From assembly GCA_021018815.1 (NCBI GenBank), contig JAITYX010000119.1, positions 248,001 to 312,000 on the forward strand: DNA of 64,000 bases, written 5' to 3'. Under the pieces are notes generated by a model that saw only the letters and a list, made by a program, of their open reading frames with translations, was not told where the DNA came from and made no database searches. Positions within the stretch are counted from its first letter, which is position 1, and the number at the start of each line of letters is the position of its first letter. The position numbers and the translations under genes are program-made. Below, piece after piece: positions 33,415 to 44,326 of the stretch. Source of the stretch: Talinum fruticosum (Eukaryota; Streptophyta; Magnoliopsida; Caryophyllales; Talinaceae).

Positions 33415-34288
33415 CTAGAGCATCTCCCTCCGATAGTCTTCTTGGCGGACCCGGGGCACGAGACACATCCATCCGGCCAACAAGCACCTTCTAGTAGTAA
33501 TGCTAGACAAGGTTCTTCTTGACATTCTTCACGGCGCACACATCATAGAAGTGGTTCCGAGGCAGGACCAAGTACTTCGGGATTAGTGTTTCCGGTGTGG
33601 GGCCTAGTTTTTCGAGAGGAGAGCCTAAACATCTTGCCCCTACGAGCTTTCAATCGTGATAGAAATCCTCTTCATATCCCTCGATCTTCGTATAGCGGGC
33701 CAACCCATGAAACTGTGGGACCACGGGGGTAGCTCCTATCAAGGTGATAAAGGTGGTCCATTCTCCACATCTGTCTTGGAGGACTTTAGGAATTATATCT
33801 TTGATGACGATTCGATGGCGATGATTAGAAGATTTCTTCTGCTTCCGTCGTCGATGATTAGGGAGTCCCTTGTAGGGTGTTTGTTTATTTAATATTTGCT
33901 TTGTAATGATTACTCTTTATGAAATGGGATGAAATGCAAGACAAATCAATTTTAAGAAATGCATTCCTTTATTTAATATGATGCACAAAACTTCGGGAAA
34001 AGTATAAAGATAAATCGAAAAATTGCACTAGGCCCCATTCCCCCTAAAACAAAATAATAATAAAGAAAAAAAGAAAATCTCAAGTGTATGGTCTAACATA
34101 ATAAAACGGCATGGATGCAACGGATCGGGGCACAAAATAATATGGCACAAGGAGTGCTCGAGCCAAAGAAAACTGCGAAACGGGCTCGCCAAGGCGGTGA
34201 CCGACGTCAACCACCCCGAGACTCGGGGTGTTGTCAATCTGTGCAATGATTGAGATGTAGTAGGGCTCTAAAAGCTCCAGAAAGCCAT

Positions 34289-34296
34289 TATAAAAG
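34289..34296 (+). promoter_or_regulatory. TATA box before D1 aORF2
   Basis: TATAAAAG, about 110 bp upstream of ATG 34407. The 460 bp between aORF1's stop and this box hold no gene. D2 has TATAAAT at the same place. Confidence 0.5.
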
Positions 34297-34406
34297 AGCC
34301 ACACCGGTGCTGAAAAAAGAAGTGCCCGATGCAAAAAAAAAAAAAAAAAAACCCTCTACGAATCAAACTAAGAGCATTTCATGTCTTCTATTTTCTTCCA
34401 AAAGAT

Positions 34407-35986
34407 ATGAACTTTATGAGTGAGTTAACCCTGTGGATGCATGAGATGAGCAACATAGACAGATTTGGGTTATCAAATTATGGATTGAATGTCCTATTCA
34501 AGCATTCACCGAGTGAAGGTATACTTGGACTTTTATAATTGATGTTGTGGCCTTTTGGGACCCTTACTATCACGTCTTTAGGTTTGGGGATAAGGAAATG
34601 TGCCCTCTCGCCAAAAGAATTCAATGCCATAGTAAGCGATTATAGGCATACAAAACCAGCTTTACTCAAATCATCGGAAAACCTCCATGAGACTTACAAA
34701 ATACCTACTAAAACCGAGCAATAAGAATCTAGGGTGGATTTTTCTTTGGAACCAAGTAAATCGACCAAGTTAATGAAACACCTGTCGGAACATGTATACT
34801 TATTATGAGGTAATCATTATCCCAAGGTGGCGAGCTATTATAACCTCGTCCGATAGGTGGATTCCTGCTGGTAGGAGGTCACAGGGATATGGCACTAGGG
34901 ACACTACTGAGTTTAGTTGAACAATTAGATAATTATTATTCTCTAACTCCCCGATAGTTGTTGAAATAATCATAGACTTAGACCGGGTTGAATCCAATGT
35001 CGAGGAAGACTTTTTGCAGAGCCCCCTGTTGTTGCAGGTAAGAACACAACGACAGATGAGACCAAACAGTGTGGATCGGCGGTGGAGCCGGCCACATGGC
35101 GGTTGTCCGGCGTCGTCGAGGCTAAAACGCCCTGGTTCATGCCGAAAGTCTCTAAATTTCGTTCCTTTTTGTTTTTGCTTCGCTTTTTTAAATTTTATTT
35201 TATTTAGCTCCTATTAGGCCTAAAAGATTGGACTTTGACCATGTAGGACACTTATTTTAATTGTGCATTTGTGATGTGCGGATCTGGTTAATAGAGCACC
35301 TAAAGTTAATTAAGGCTCCTCCGAAAATGGATGCTTACTTAGCGGTACACTTCGCCGGTGAAAACGAGAGAAGGTGGTAGATGATCACCCGACTTTTTGG
35401 TGGGCGGAGTACCTCAACAATCACGATAACGATATAGCTTGGTACATTGTACATCGGAAGGTGTCCCGGTTCAGGACTCATACCTCTCAAGCACCCTTTT
35501 GTATGCCTGTTGGACCTAGAAAGCAATAGCTACTACTTCCTAGACCATGCATTGCGGCAAATGTGAAGATAGTAAATGATTCCTTTGTTGGACTGCATCT
35601 AGCTCGCTACCTTTGAACTGTTCAAAGGGTTTGGTAACTCTAACTGGACAAAATCTTTGCCGAATACTTGGATGAACCTGCCAAAGCTGTTGAGACCTCC
35701 AGGAAAACCCAACACTTCTATTTCTCCCTATTATCTAGAGTGGTTAATAGAAGCTGATCCCCAACAGCGTAAGGAACCGAGATCTAGAAAGATTGATCCC
35801 GAGGACGCCGTCCGTGCTACTGCCCGTTTCCAAATTTGCAAAATAAACCCTCGAGTGCTTGAATGCGTTAGTCGAAGAGAAACTTAAGTTAAAGAAACTA
35901 AAGAGAGAAGGGCCGTAGAAGTAAGGAATTGAGCGAACGCACCCGGGATGATGAAGCTGAGTCTAGTGAGCCTAAAGGAAATAAAG
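34407..35986 (+). pseudogene. D1 aORF2 (DUF7745-like), cut by element E
   Basis: ATG 34407 reads MNFMSELTLWMHEMSNIDRF. After an indel near 34535 the block starting at 34553 reads FWDPYYHVFRFGDKEMCP, which resembles DUF7745 of plant retrotransposon proteins. Later blocks read LVEQLDNYYSLTPR (about 34905-34950), WAEYLNNHDNDIAWYIVH (about 35400-35455) and PYYLEWLIEADPQQRKEPRS (about 35725-35785). Element E is inserted just before the end. The last codons and the stop TAG lie beyond it, at 59133-59151. Multiple indels are present. Confidence 0.6.
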
Positions 35987-36294
35987 TGAAGGTTTGCTCA
36001 GGGAGAGACTAAGTCACCCTAGAGCGAGGTGAATAGGGTGGTGGAAGATTTTTGAAAATCAAACTCTTTTCAACGAAGGGACGCACGAATGCGATTTTGA
36101 GTCTATAATAGGGTCGGAAAAGTATGAACTCGTAATTGCAGTGAGGAGTAAAGAAGCGGATAAAGCTGAAACTTTGAGTCCGTCCGAGTCTAGAATGTAC
36201 TCGAAATTGAAGACACGAAAGTACGTGGAAACCCTCCTGGGACAGAAAACCACGGACCGTGCTAATCCAAGCACGAAATCAAATCCACTATTTT
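35987..36294 (-). repeat. 3' LTR of element E, outer part
   Basis: It begins TGAAGGTTTGCTC and matches the left end of G's LTRs. It is interrupted by solo LTR F after CCACTATTTT. Confidence 0.9.
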
Positions 36295-37817
36295 TGAAGA
36301 CTCGGACACTCGTTCTATATCTTTCCGAGTCATGCAAAAGGAATCGAGTATAACGATGACATTCATATAGTGTTTTGATTCCAAGGCATTCTCTCGTGTC
36401 TTAGAAACTTACTTGAGTGAAATAGTATCTTTTCTATGCGATTTGGTCTTCACTTATCTCTTTAATCGCTTTTAGTTAGCGACTCGAAAACTTGTTCTTT
36501 ATTCCGAGTCCACTCTCACTCGGAATCGACTTGTGATTATTTACTCTATTGTTTGCAAAGTCGGCATTCGTAGTTCTTTTCATGCTTAGTCTACATCAAG
36601 TGTTTCTCACTCGGATATTTGTTAATAGAACTTGATTCTTTGCTTACGACTAAGTCTTATGGAATTCCGAGTATCATGGATATTAGACTCGAAAATTCCA
36701 TTTCTTTTCGACTCGGATAATCTGTTAGTTAATTATCACGATTATATTATTATCTCGTGTCTAACCTTGGACCAAAGTATTTTATACTTTGAGAACCGAA
36801 GGTGTTTTACTTTTGTAGGTTATTCAATCGAGGATATCTTTTCAAACTACAAAAGTAGCCGAGCTCGAACGTCAAATCACCAGCGAGATATAGCTTTTCA
36901 CCTACGAGTGCTCTAGTCTCGAAGATTGTGTCGAAGCCGTCCGCTTCCATATCCGGAAAACTGGAAGGTCAAGCTTAACGATGGTTTTCACCACACTTTT
37001 CAAGACACAACCGATGGTTTTGGGACTTCCAAGAGAGTTGAACCGTTGTCCAACGTCCATATTTCAACGGATACTTTCCGAGTGACTCGAAAGCCTTTCA
37101 CAACGGTCACGAGAGGACTCTCGGTCAGCGAGATGAAGATAACGGCTACTCTGCTCGGGTTATCTATAAATAGAAGCCACTTCACAAGACTTGAAGATAG
37201 CGGAACATATTGTCAATACTCCAACTTGAACAAAGTTATTGTATTTACTTTCAATCTTCAACTTACAACTCCCACTCGTAATTCATTACTTTCGAGTTGT
37301 AAGGTCTTGTACTCGATTACAAACACTTCTTACATTCTTTGTAAGGTCCCTTGACTAAGCTGTAAGGGTTAACTCAGCTTAGTTGTCCCTAGCTGTAAGG
37401 GTTATCTCAGCTAGGAAGTACTAGATCGGATAAGGGAATTTCGAGTCTAGGAAAACTTGTATAGAGTTGTCTAAGGGAGCAACTCGGGTTCGATCAAGTT
37501 CACGGTATTTTGTGGACTCAAAATAGTGGATTTGACTTCGTGTCCGGATTGACACGGCCCGTGGTTTTCTGCCCCAGGAGGGTTTCCACGTAAATTCTCT
37601 CGTGTTCTATTTCGAGTTCATTCTAGACTCGGACATCCCTGCTGAACGTGTTTACTCCGATTCATTACATTCCGAGTCCATTATTTTCGACTCCTTGCTT
37701 AGACTCGGAATCTGTCTTTGTCTCTTCTCTGTCAAAAGGTGTGCGCTTTTGCAAAGAATTTTCATCACCCTATTCACCCCCTCTAGGGTGACTCGGACTC
37801 TCCCGAGCAAACCTTCA
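36295..37817 (+). mobile_element. Solo LTR F of the A/E/G family
   Basis: 1,523 bp, from TGAAGACTCGGACACTCG to GAGCAAACCTTCA, with perfect target duplication ATTTT (36290-36294 and 37818-37822). It has a TATA box CTATAAATAG at about 37162-37171 with the AACGG cluster upstream. Its twin hairpins are perfect (37355-37382 and 37389-37414). It lies opposite in orientation to its host E. It has no internal region. Confidence 0.95.
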
Positions 37818-39101
37818 ATTTTGAGTCCACAAAATACGATAGACTGATCGACCCCGAGTTGCTCCCTTAGACAACTCTTTACAAGTTTTCCTAGACTCGA
37901 AATTCCCTTATCCGATCTAGTACTTCCTAGCTGAGATAACCCTTACAGTTGGGGACAACCGAGTTGAGTTAACCCTTACGGCTCGGTCAAGGGACCTTAC
38001 TTAGAGAGTAAGAAGAGAGTTTGTCACTAAGTACAAGACCTTACAACTCGGAATATAATGAATTACGAGTGGAAGTTGTAAGTAGAAGATGGAGAATGAA
38101 TATAATAACTTTTGATCAAGTATGTATATTAACAAATAGATTCGGCAATCTTCAAGTCTTGAGAGTTAGCTTCTATTTATAGATGAGCAAGCAGACTTAG
38201 TTGTTGAGTCCATCTTCCGACCGAGAGTCCTTTGTGACCGTTGTTAAGGGTTGTCCGAGTCACTCGGAAAATATCCGTTGAGATATGAACATTGGACAAT
38301 AGTTCTTGTCTCCTTTGGAAGTCCCAAAACCATTGGTGGTGTCTTGAAAGATAAGGTGGAAACCACCGTTTAGCTTGGTCTTGTAGATTTTCAGTTTTGG
38401 AAACAAACGGCCACGACACGATCTTCGGGGCTAGGTCGGAGGTGGAAAAAGCCTTGTTTGCTTGGTGATTTGACGTTTTGAAGCCGGTTACTTTTGTATT
38501 TCAAAAGTGTAGCCTCGTTTGAATAACCTACAAAAGTAAATCAAATTGGTTCTCAAAGTATAAAATACTTTGGTCCAAGATTAGACACATATAATTATGA
38601 TAATTAAGTGACTAATTATCCGAGTCGAGAAAGGAATGGAATTTTCGAGTCTAATATCCATGAAACTCGAAATTCCATTTGAGTTAGTCTAAGCGAGAAT
38701 CAAGTTAAATAAAGAATATCGAGTGAAACGAACTTGATCTAGACTAAGCATGGTTCGGACTCGAAGTGCTGACTCTAACAGAATAAGACGTGTAACATGA
38801 AGTCGGACTGAGTGCGGTTATGCAAATACTAGTCATTTGAAGATGTGATAATTCTAAGTGATGAGAGACTCGGAGCCGAGTGTACAAAAGTGAGTATAGA
38901 TATGTTTTCCGAGTCGAGACAGAGTCATGCATAAATACATGAAATAATTGCTATATCACTTGGAGGAAATACTATATCACTCAGAAAAGTTTCTAAGGTA
39001 CGAGAGAATGACTTGGAATCAAAACTCTATAAGTGAGAAAGTCATATACCCGATTCTCTTGATAGTACTCGAAATGTGCGCGAGTAAAATCCGAGTCTTC
39101 A
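37818..39101 (-). repeat. 3' LTR of element E, inner part
   Basis: It continues the reversed LTR after F (starting ATTTTGAGTCCACAAAATAC) and ends CCGAGTCTTCA at 39101, followed by the reversed polypurine tract. Confidence 0.9.
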
Positions 39102-39118
39102 ATCTCCCTTTTTTATGA
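39102..39118 (-). other. Polypurine tract of element E
   Basis: Reversed, it reads TCATAAAAAAGGGAGAT, a slightly changed form of the tract in A and G. Confidence 0.8.
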
Positions 39119-39589
39119 AAGGCATTCCATACTTAGAAAGAAACTTTGTTAGTGCTTGTAGATCTGTTTTTGTATACTTGAAGTATCGAGTATAAAGAAT
39201 AGTCAATGAAATGCATTTATGTTGAAGAAGATGCTAAGCAAGAGAGCATATTTGATTAAAACTCGAAATGCTTGCATTAAACATTAAACTCGAAGAATTG
39301 AAAGAAATGCTCGATACTCATTGAAGTTAAAGAAAAAAATATATATACAGAGAGAGAGAGAGTGAGAAACTCCCATTAAACAAGACAACAAATTTTTTTC
39401 TATCTATATTCTCCCCTTGCCTTTCAGCAAACAAAAAAAAAAAAAGGGAAGAATACAACAAGTAGTATATATTTGATGTTTGGACAAAAGAGATAAGTAA
39501 AAGATGAAGAAATGAAAAAAGATTCCGGGAAGAAGAAGAATCGCGAGACTTTGGAATTGTGACACGAGTGTATGGTACCTAAGAGGGAG

Positions 39590-41203
39590 AAGGGGTTGTT
39601 TGAGTAGAAGAGGAAGGAGGAGTGGTACGCCGGTGCTGGTAAGATCTTGACAATGTGCTTGAGCGCGGCGGAGGGAGGACAAGGATCGCCGTCAAAGGCT
39701 CAACTCGAGTGGTCGACCCGAACGAGAGGATCTAGAGGTTCCTCCATTTGGAGCTCGATAGGCTGGAGGAGTGCGCTTAGTCCGACCCGCTGCAGTTTGT
39801 CCTTGTGCGGCTAGGTCTTTTGACCTACTCGGACTCACTGTCCGAGCCGATCACTTCAGGTTGAGCTTCAGGAGCATTTAGACCCTCAGCTGTCCCTCCT
39901 TCTTCTTCTTTTTATTCCGCCCCTTGCCCGGAAGGAGCTGCCTTAGCCGCGAGCTCCTCGACGTCCGCTTCTTCTTGGTCTTCTTCTCTGTCCTCCTCGC
40001 TATCCGAGGAGGTCTTGGCCGAGCTCGAGGACTCTTCGGATGTGTCCGAGTCGCCATGGTCCTGAGCCGCCTTGGACCGTCTCTCCTGGAGGAGCTCGAT
40101 CGGCTCCTTCCGCTCCTTCACCAGGGCCTTCATCTTATGAAGTAGGTCTTGCTGCTCTTTGATTTGAGATTAGGCTGTTTTTTGTTGATGGCCATACACC
40201 GATGAGACAGTCTTGAATGATCGGAGCATGTCCTTGAATTCCAAGGACACAGAGTTGATTTTGTCCATGAAAGTGGAGGACAAAATGGAGGAGAGAGACT
40301 TAGAAGCACCTGAGGTGGAAGCACCACCAGGTGGGGCGAGGAGAGAAAGGGGGCCTTCTTTTCGAGTCCGAGGCGAGAAGGTGGCCTTAGCTCGAGCTGT
40401 GCACCCGGATACCGAGGTTGAGTCTCCCGATACCCGTACCCTCGAAGTTCCTTTTTGCCGACAACAACGGCAACCTCGGATATAGCATTTGGGTCCGAGG
40501 GAAGAGGAACTTTGAATTGTTTGAAGACAAGGGTGAGAAGAGCACCGAAAGGAAGAGGGGTGTTGTTCTTATTTTGGAGTTGAGCTGGCACGGCTGCCAT
40601 TTGCTCAATGATGGAAGGAAAGAGGTCTACTTTGTAGCCCTCAAGAATATCATAAAGAGCTTTTAGATGCTTGGAGTTGAGGTTCTCCTTGCCGGAATGC
40701 TGAGAGAAGAAAGTTCTCATCAGCAAGAAACACAAAAGACGTGCTTCGACCTCGGCTGAGTCACGGAAAAATTTTGCGCGACTCAGGAAACTCTTTGCGT
40801 ACTTTTCAAAGAAGTCGTCGGTGACCTCGGTGAAAGGAATTGGGTTACTGTTCAAGAAGAGAAAAGAGACCTTGAACAAGCGATGGAGAAGGGAAGTGTT
40901 TATACGAACGAGTTATATTTTCAACCACGGAGGTTAGAACACCTTCGAGCTTGTGAGATGAGTGTAAAACTCGGATACGAGTTCGGGATATATGAACTCG
41001 CTGAAACAAAGAAAATGATAAACACTGGTTGTTTGGATGTGTGGCAACCACGAAAATTTTGTGGTTGCAAAGAACTTATCATCCGAGCACAAGATGCTTC
41101 GGGTGACGAGAGGTTTTGAGTTGGAGGAGCTTTCTTGGCTTTTTGTGCGAGGCTTCTCCGAGGAAGAGCCAAGAAAGTCAGGGTGAGAACCTCTTTTAGG
41201 CAT
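39590..41203 (-). pseudogene. Element E accessory ORF (plant transposon-protein-like)
   Basis: Start ATG at 41203 (MPKRGSHPDF). The longest open piece in this family is 40130-40879. It reads FKVSFLFLNSNPIPFTEVTD, then LLCFLLMRTFFSQHSGKENL, YDILEGYKVDLFPSIIEQMA and AVPAQLQ, then LPFGALLTLVFKQFKVPLPS. An earlier piece (40934-41203) holds the SWLPHIQTTSVYHFLCFSEF and LVSEFYTHLT motifs. The C-terminal part (39912-40133) is a charged helix, KALVKERKEPIELLQERRSK, then an acidic Ser/Glu-rich tail. The predicted protein is about 500 residues with no membrane segment. Frame shifts lie near 40930 and 40380. The end is approximate. Confidence 0.7.
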
Positions 41204-41437
41204 TTTGGATGAGAAAAGAGATAGAAGTGAAACGTACAAGAGAATAGGTCGAAGAGAGTGAAAGAAAAAGAGTAGAAGAAAGAGTTGAGAGCAGTCGAGC
41301 TTACTTGAGATGAGCTTCACGAAGCTTGAAAATGTCCGAAGTCACTGTAGACGTAGAGAACTTGTGCGCGAAGTTTTCATTTCGACAGAGAGAGAGTAAG
41401 TGAAATGTAAAGTAGCGAGATGAAGGAGAATAGGCGC

Positions 41438-41447
41438 TATTAATAGA
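41438..41447 (-). promoter_or_regulatory. Degenerate TATA box of the E accessory ORF
   Basis: Reversed, it reads CTATTAATAG, where A has CTATAAATAG and G has CTATATATAG. It is about 235 bp before the ATG. The conserved ACCGGTGTGACGGTTCTCTT block (+ strand reading) lies upstream at about 41503-41525. Confidence 0.5.
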
Positions 41448-41836
41448 AAAATAATCATCCTTCAATATCGGTTCGACCGAGCTCTTTCATCGAGTCACCT
41501 CGAGACCGGTGTGACGGTTCTCTTCTCAACAGTTAGAATTCTAGCGGTTTGTCTTGCAACGGCTAGTTGTCCGATCAAAGCGCGCGAGAGAGAAAAAGAT
41601 TTTGAAAATAAATTCTGAAATTCTCCACTTATCTAGAGATGATTTTAGAGATTTGATGTCCATTTTTCTCAAATGTCCGAGTCCGACTCGGATAAGTTTA
41701 CGAGTGACTCGAAGCTAGAAATAAGTAATAACTGTCAGCTCGGTATCACTAAATCAACTTAACAAATGGTTATTAACGATTTGGACGCACATAACACATA
41801 ATCATGTAATGAGATTTTCACAAAGAAAGCATATAA

Positions 41837-43600
41837 TTATGCATTTAACATTCTAAGCTCATTCCTAATAAAACAAAACTGATCTTCACTAAGAGGCTTA
41901 GTAAAAATATCAGCTAATTGAAGATTAGTAGGAATGAATTCAAGTTGAATATCAACTTTCTCAGAATGGTCTCTCAAAAATGCTACCGACCTCGATGTGT
42001 TTTGTTTTTCGAGTCTTGAACCGGATTTTTGGTGATGCTGATTGCGGTTTGATTATCACATTTGATTGGAACCGATTTGGAAGAAAGTCCAAGATCTCTC
42101 AAGTGTTGCTTTATCCATAAAATCCGAGCACGGCATGCTCCGGCTACAATATACTCGGCTTCGGCGATTGATAGAGCTACGAGTTTTGCTTCTTTGAGTG
42201 CCGGGATATTGAGGATTGACCCGGAAATTGGCACGCTACTGAAGTGCTCTTTCTATCAACTTTGTATCCAGCGTAATCGGCATCCGAGTATCCAGTGAGA
42301 GTCGGTTTTAAGTCTCTTGAGTACCATAGACCTAAGTTCCGAGTCCCTGCAAGATATCCGAATATTCTCTTCACTGCGAGTGAGATGTGATTCTTTTGGA
42401 TTAGCTTGGAATCTTGCGCATAAACATACACTGAACATTATATCCGGCATGCTTGGAAGTAAGATATAGCAAAGATCCAATCATACCTCGATAGAGTTTC
42501 GATCTACTACTTTACCTTTCTCGTCCGAGTCAAGTTTTATACTTGCTTGCTCATGGGTGTAGCTGCGTGCTTTGCATCTTGGAGTTTGTATTTCTTCGAG
42601 TAGCTCCTTGGTATACTTTGATTGATGGACATAGATTCCATATTTGTCTTGTTTGATTTGTAGACCAAGGAAGAAATTGAGTTCTCCCATCATACTCATT
42701 TAAAATTCCTAACTCTTTAACTTAAAAAATTCTCGACACGGAATTTCATTAGTAGCTCTAAAAATTATATCATCAACATAGATCTAAACGATAAGGAAAT
42801 CTTTCCCCTTGGTTCTTATAAAGAGAGTCTTGTCGATCCGACCTCTTCTAAAATCATTTTGAACAAAGAAATTGCTCAATCTTTCATACCAAGCTCCGGG
42901 AGCTTGTTTAAGACCATAAAGAGCTTTTTGAACTTTTAAAACATAATTTGGAAATTCTAAGTTTTCAAATCCAGGAGGTTGCTCGACATAGACTTCCTCT
43001 TCAATAAAACCATTAAGAAACGCACACTTAACATCCATTTGATATAATTTGATATTCATGCTAGATGCAAATGCCAACAGGATTCTAATGGCTTCGATTC
43101 GGGCAACAGGTGCAAAGGTTTCTCCACAATCAATCCCTTCTTCCTGATTGTAACCTTGAGCCACAAGTCTAGCCTTGTTTCGACTACCAACTCACCTTCA
43201 TCCATTTTGTTCTTGAAAACCCATTTGGTTCCTATGACTGGGTTGTTAGAAGGTCGTTTGGTCGAGTCCCGACTTGGTTTCTTTCGAATTGATTGAGTTC
43301 CTCTTGCATGGCCTCTACCCATTCAGGTTCATTTAGGGCCTCTAGTGCATTTTTGGATTCTGTTAATGAAATGAATGTAGTGAATGCACATAGATTTTGA
43401 AGAGAGAAACGAGTTCTTACCCCACTTGTTGATATCGGATAATACATTCTCTAGTGGATGACTAGAAGCATATTTGAATGCTCTACCTGTTCTCCGATTC
43501 ACAAGATCCGTATGTTGAACTCGCTTGCTCTTCAGAATCTTATTCCGAGTGATCTTGTTCATCAGATTGTCCTTCGTCATTCTGAGTGGGCTCTTGAATT
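41837..43600 (-). pseudogene. pol: Element E reverse transcriptase and RNase H, broken
   Basis: Reverse-strand order: linker, then NEPEWVEAMQEELNQFERNQ (about 43280-43340), MAQGYNQEEGIDCGETFAPV (43105-43164), QMDVKCAFLNGFIEEEVYVE, LYGLKQAPGAWYERL, and YVDD at 42769-42780. An in-frame TAG (reversed, 42784-42786) sits two codons before YVDD, where A and G have CAG, so RT is stopped at its catalytic motif. RNase H shows LVALSIAEAEYIVAGACRAR and IKCDNQTAI (42040-42200). The stop is TAA (reversed) at 41837-41839. Confidence 0.9.
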
Positions 43601-43859
43601 GTCTCATTCCGAGTCATTTCATTCCGAGTGGGCTCTTGAATTGTCTCATTGTGAGTCATTTCATTACGAGTGACTTCATTACGAGCTGGCTAGGTTTGAA
43701 TCTTGACGGAATCCGGTTTGTCATGATCATCTTCTCTACTGAGCTTCGGGTTTGAGAATGAAGACTCACTTGGTTTGTCCTGTTCAAGCTCATCAAACAC
43801 AACGTGGATGCTTTCTTCCACTTTGTTAGTTTTCTTATTGAAGATGCGATAAGCTTTAC

Positions 43860-44326
43860 TATGAGATGAATAACCCGGAAAAATACCTTCATCTCACCGA
43901 GCATCAAACTTGGTCAGGTGACCCTTACCATTGTTATGAACAAAACATTGGGTTTCTTCCCTTTGTAGAGCTCATAAGGTGTTTTCTTCGGTATGGGTCC
44001 GATGAGGCATCTGTTCAAAGTGTAGTTAGTTGTGTTGATTGCCTCGGCCCAGAAATAGTATGGTAGATTGTGCTCAATCATCATTGTCCTTGCTATTTCT
44101 TCAAGAGTTCTGTTCTTTCTCTCCACTACTCCATTTTGTTGAGGAGTTCTTGGTGCTGAGAAGTTGTGAGAGATTCTATTCTTGTCACAAAACTTTGAGA
44201 ATTCCGAGTAGTTGAACTCCCTTCCATAGTCGGTTCGAATTCTCCGGATCCGAGTCCGAGACTCAACTTGGATTTTCTCGCGAGCTTGCTAAACTCCTTG
44301 AATGCTTCTTTTTATGCTTAAGGAAA
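43860..44326 (-). pseudogene. pol: Element E integrase, distal part
   Basis: The region downstream of G's insertion: the second Asp region lies near 44200-44235, and then the piece 43914-44126 reads MERKNRTLEEIARTMMIEHN, LPYYFWAEAINTTNYTLNRC and PIPKKTPYELYKGKKPN. The bases GGAAA at 44322-44326 are G's target duplication. The proximal part is at 55200-55480. Confidence 0.88.

Larger units (their letters stand above)
31285..33828 (+). pseudogene. D1 aORF1: intron-containing antisense gene
   Basis: ATG 31285 reads MSKRRAHPTWRSRANK. A block near 31725-31770 reads TFHLPFGEMTITSFDFAVLS, which fits the plant mobile domain (PMD, typically P-F-G-E-M-x-I-T-L-D-D). The PMD call comes from family memory. 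The coding signal is interrupted by GT...AG segments: 32949-33012 and 33331-33414 are the clearest, and an acceptor-like TTTTTATAG ends near 33220. After the first of these it reads LTPVDIHIPSLNIDVTPRGE, and the C-terminus reads FSTSVLEDFRNYIFDD with stop TAG 33826-33828. Stops and indels are present, so the copy is probably dead. Its role in the element is unknown. Confidence 0.55.

Noticed and set aside
34080..34334. Minus-strand ORF of 84 codons with hydrophobic N-terminus
   Set aside because: It lies in the non-coding stretch between aORF1 and aORF2. The matching D2 region has a different ORF (25535-25849) and no conserved motif.
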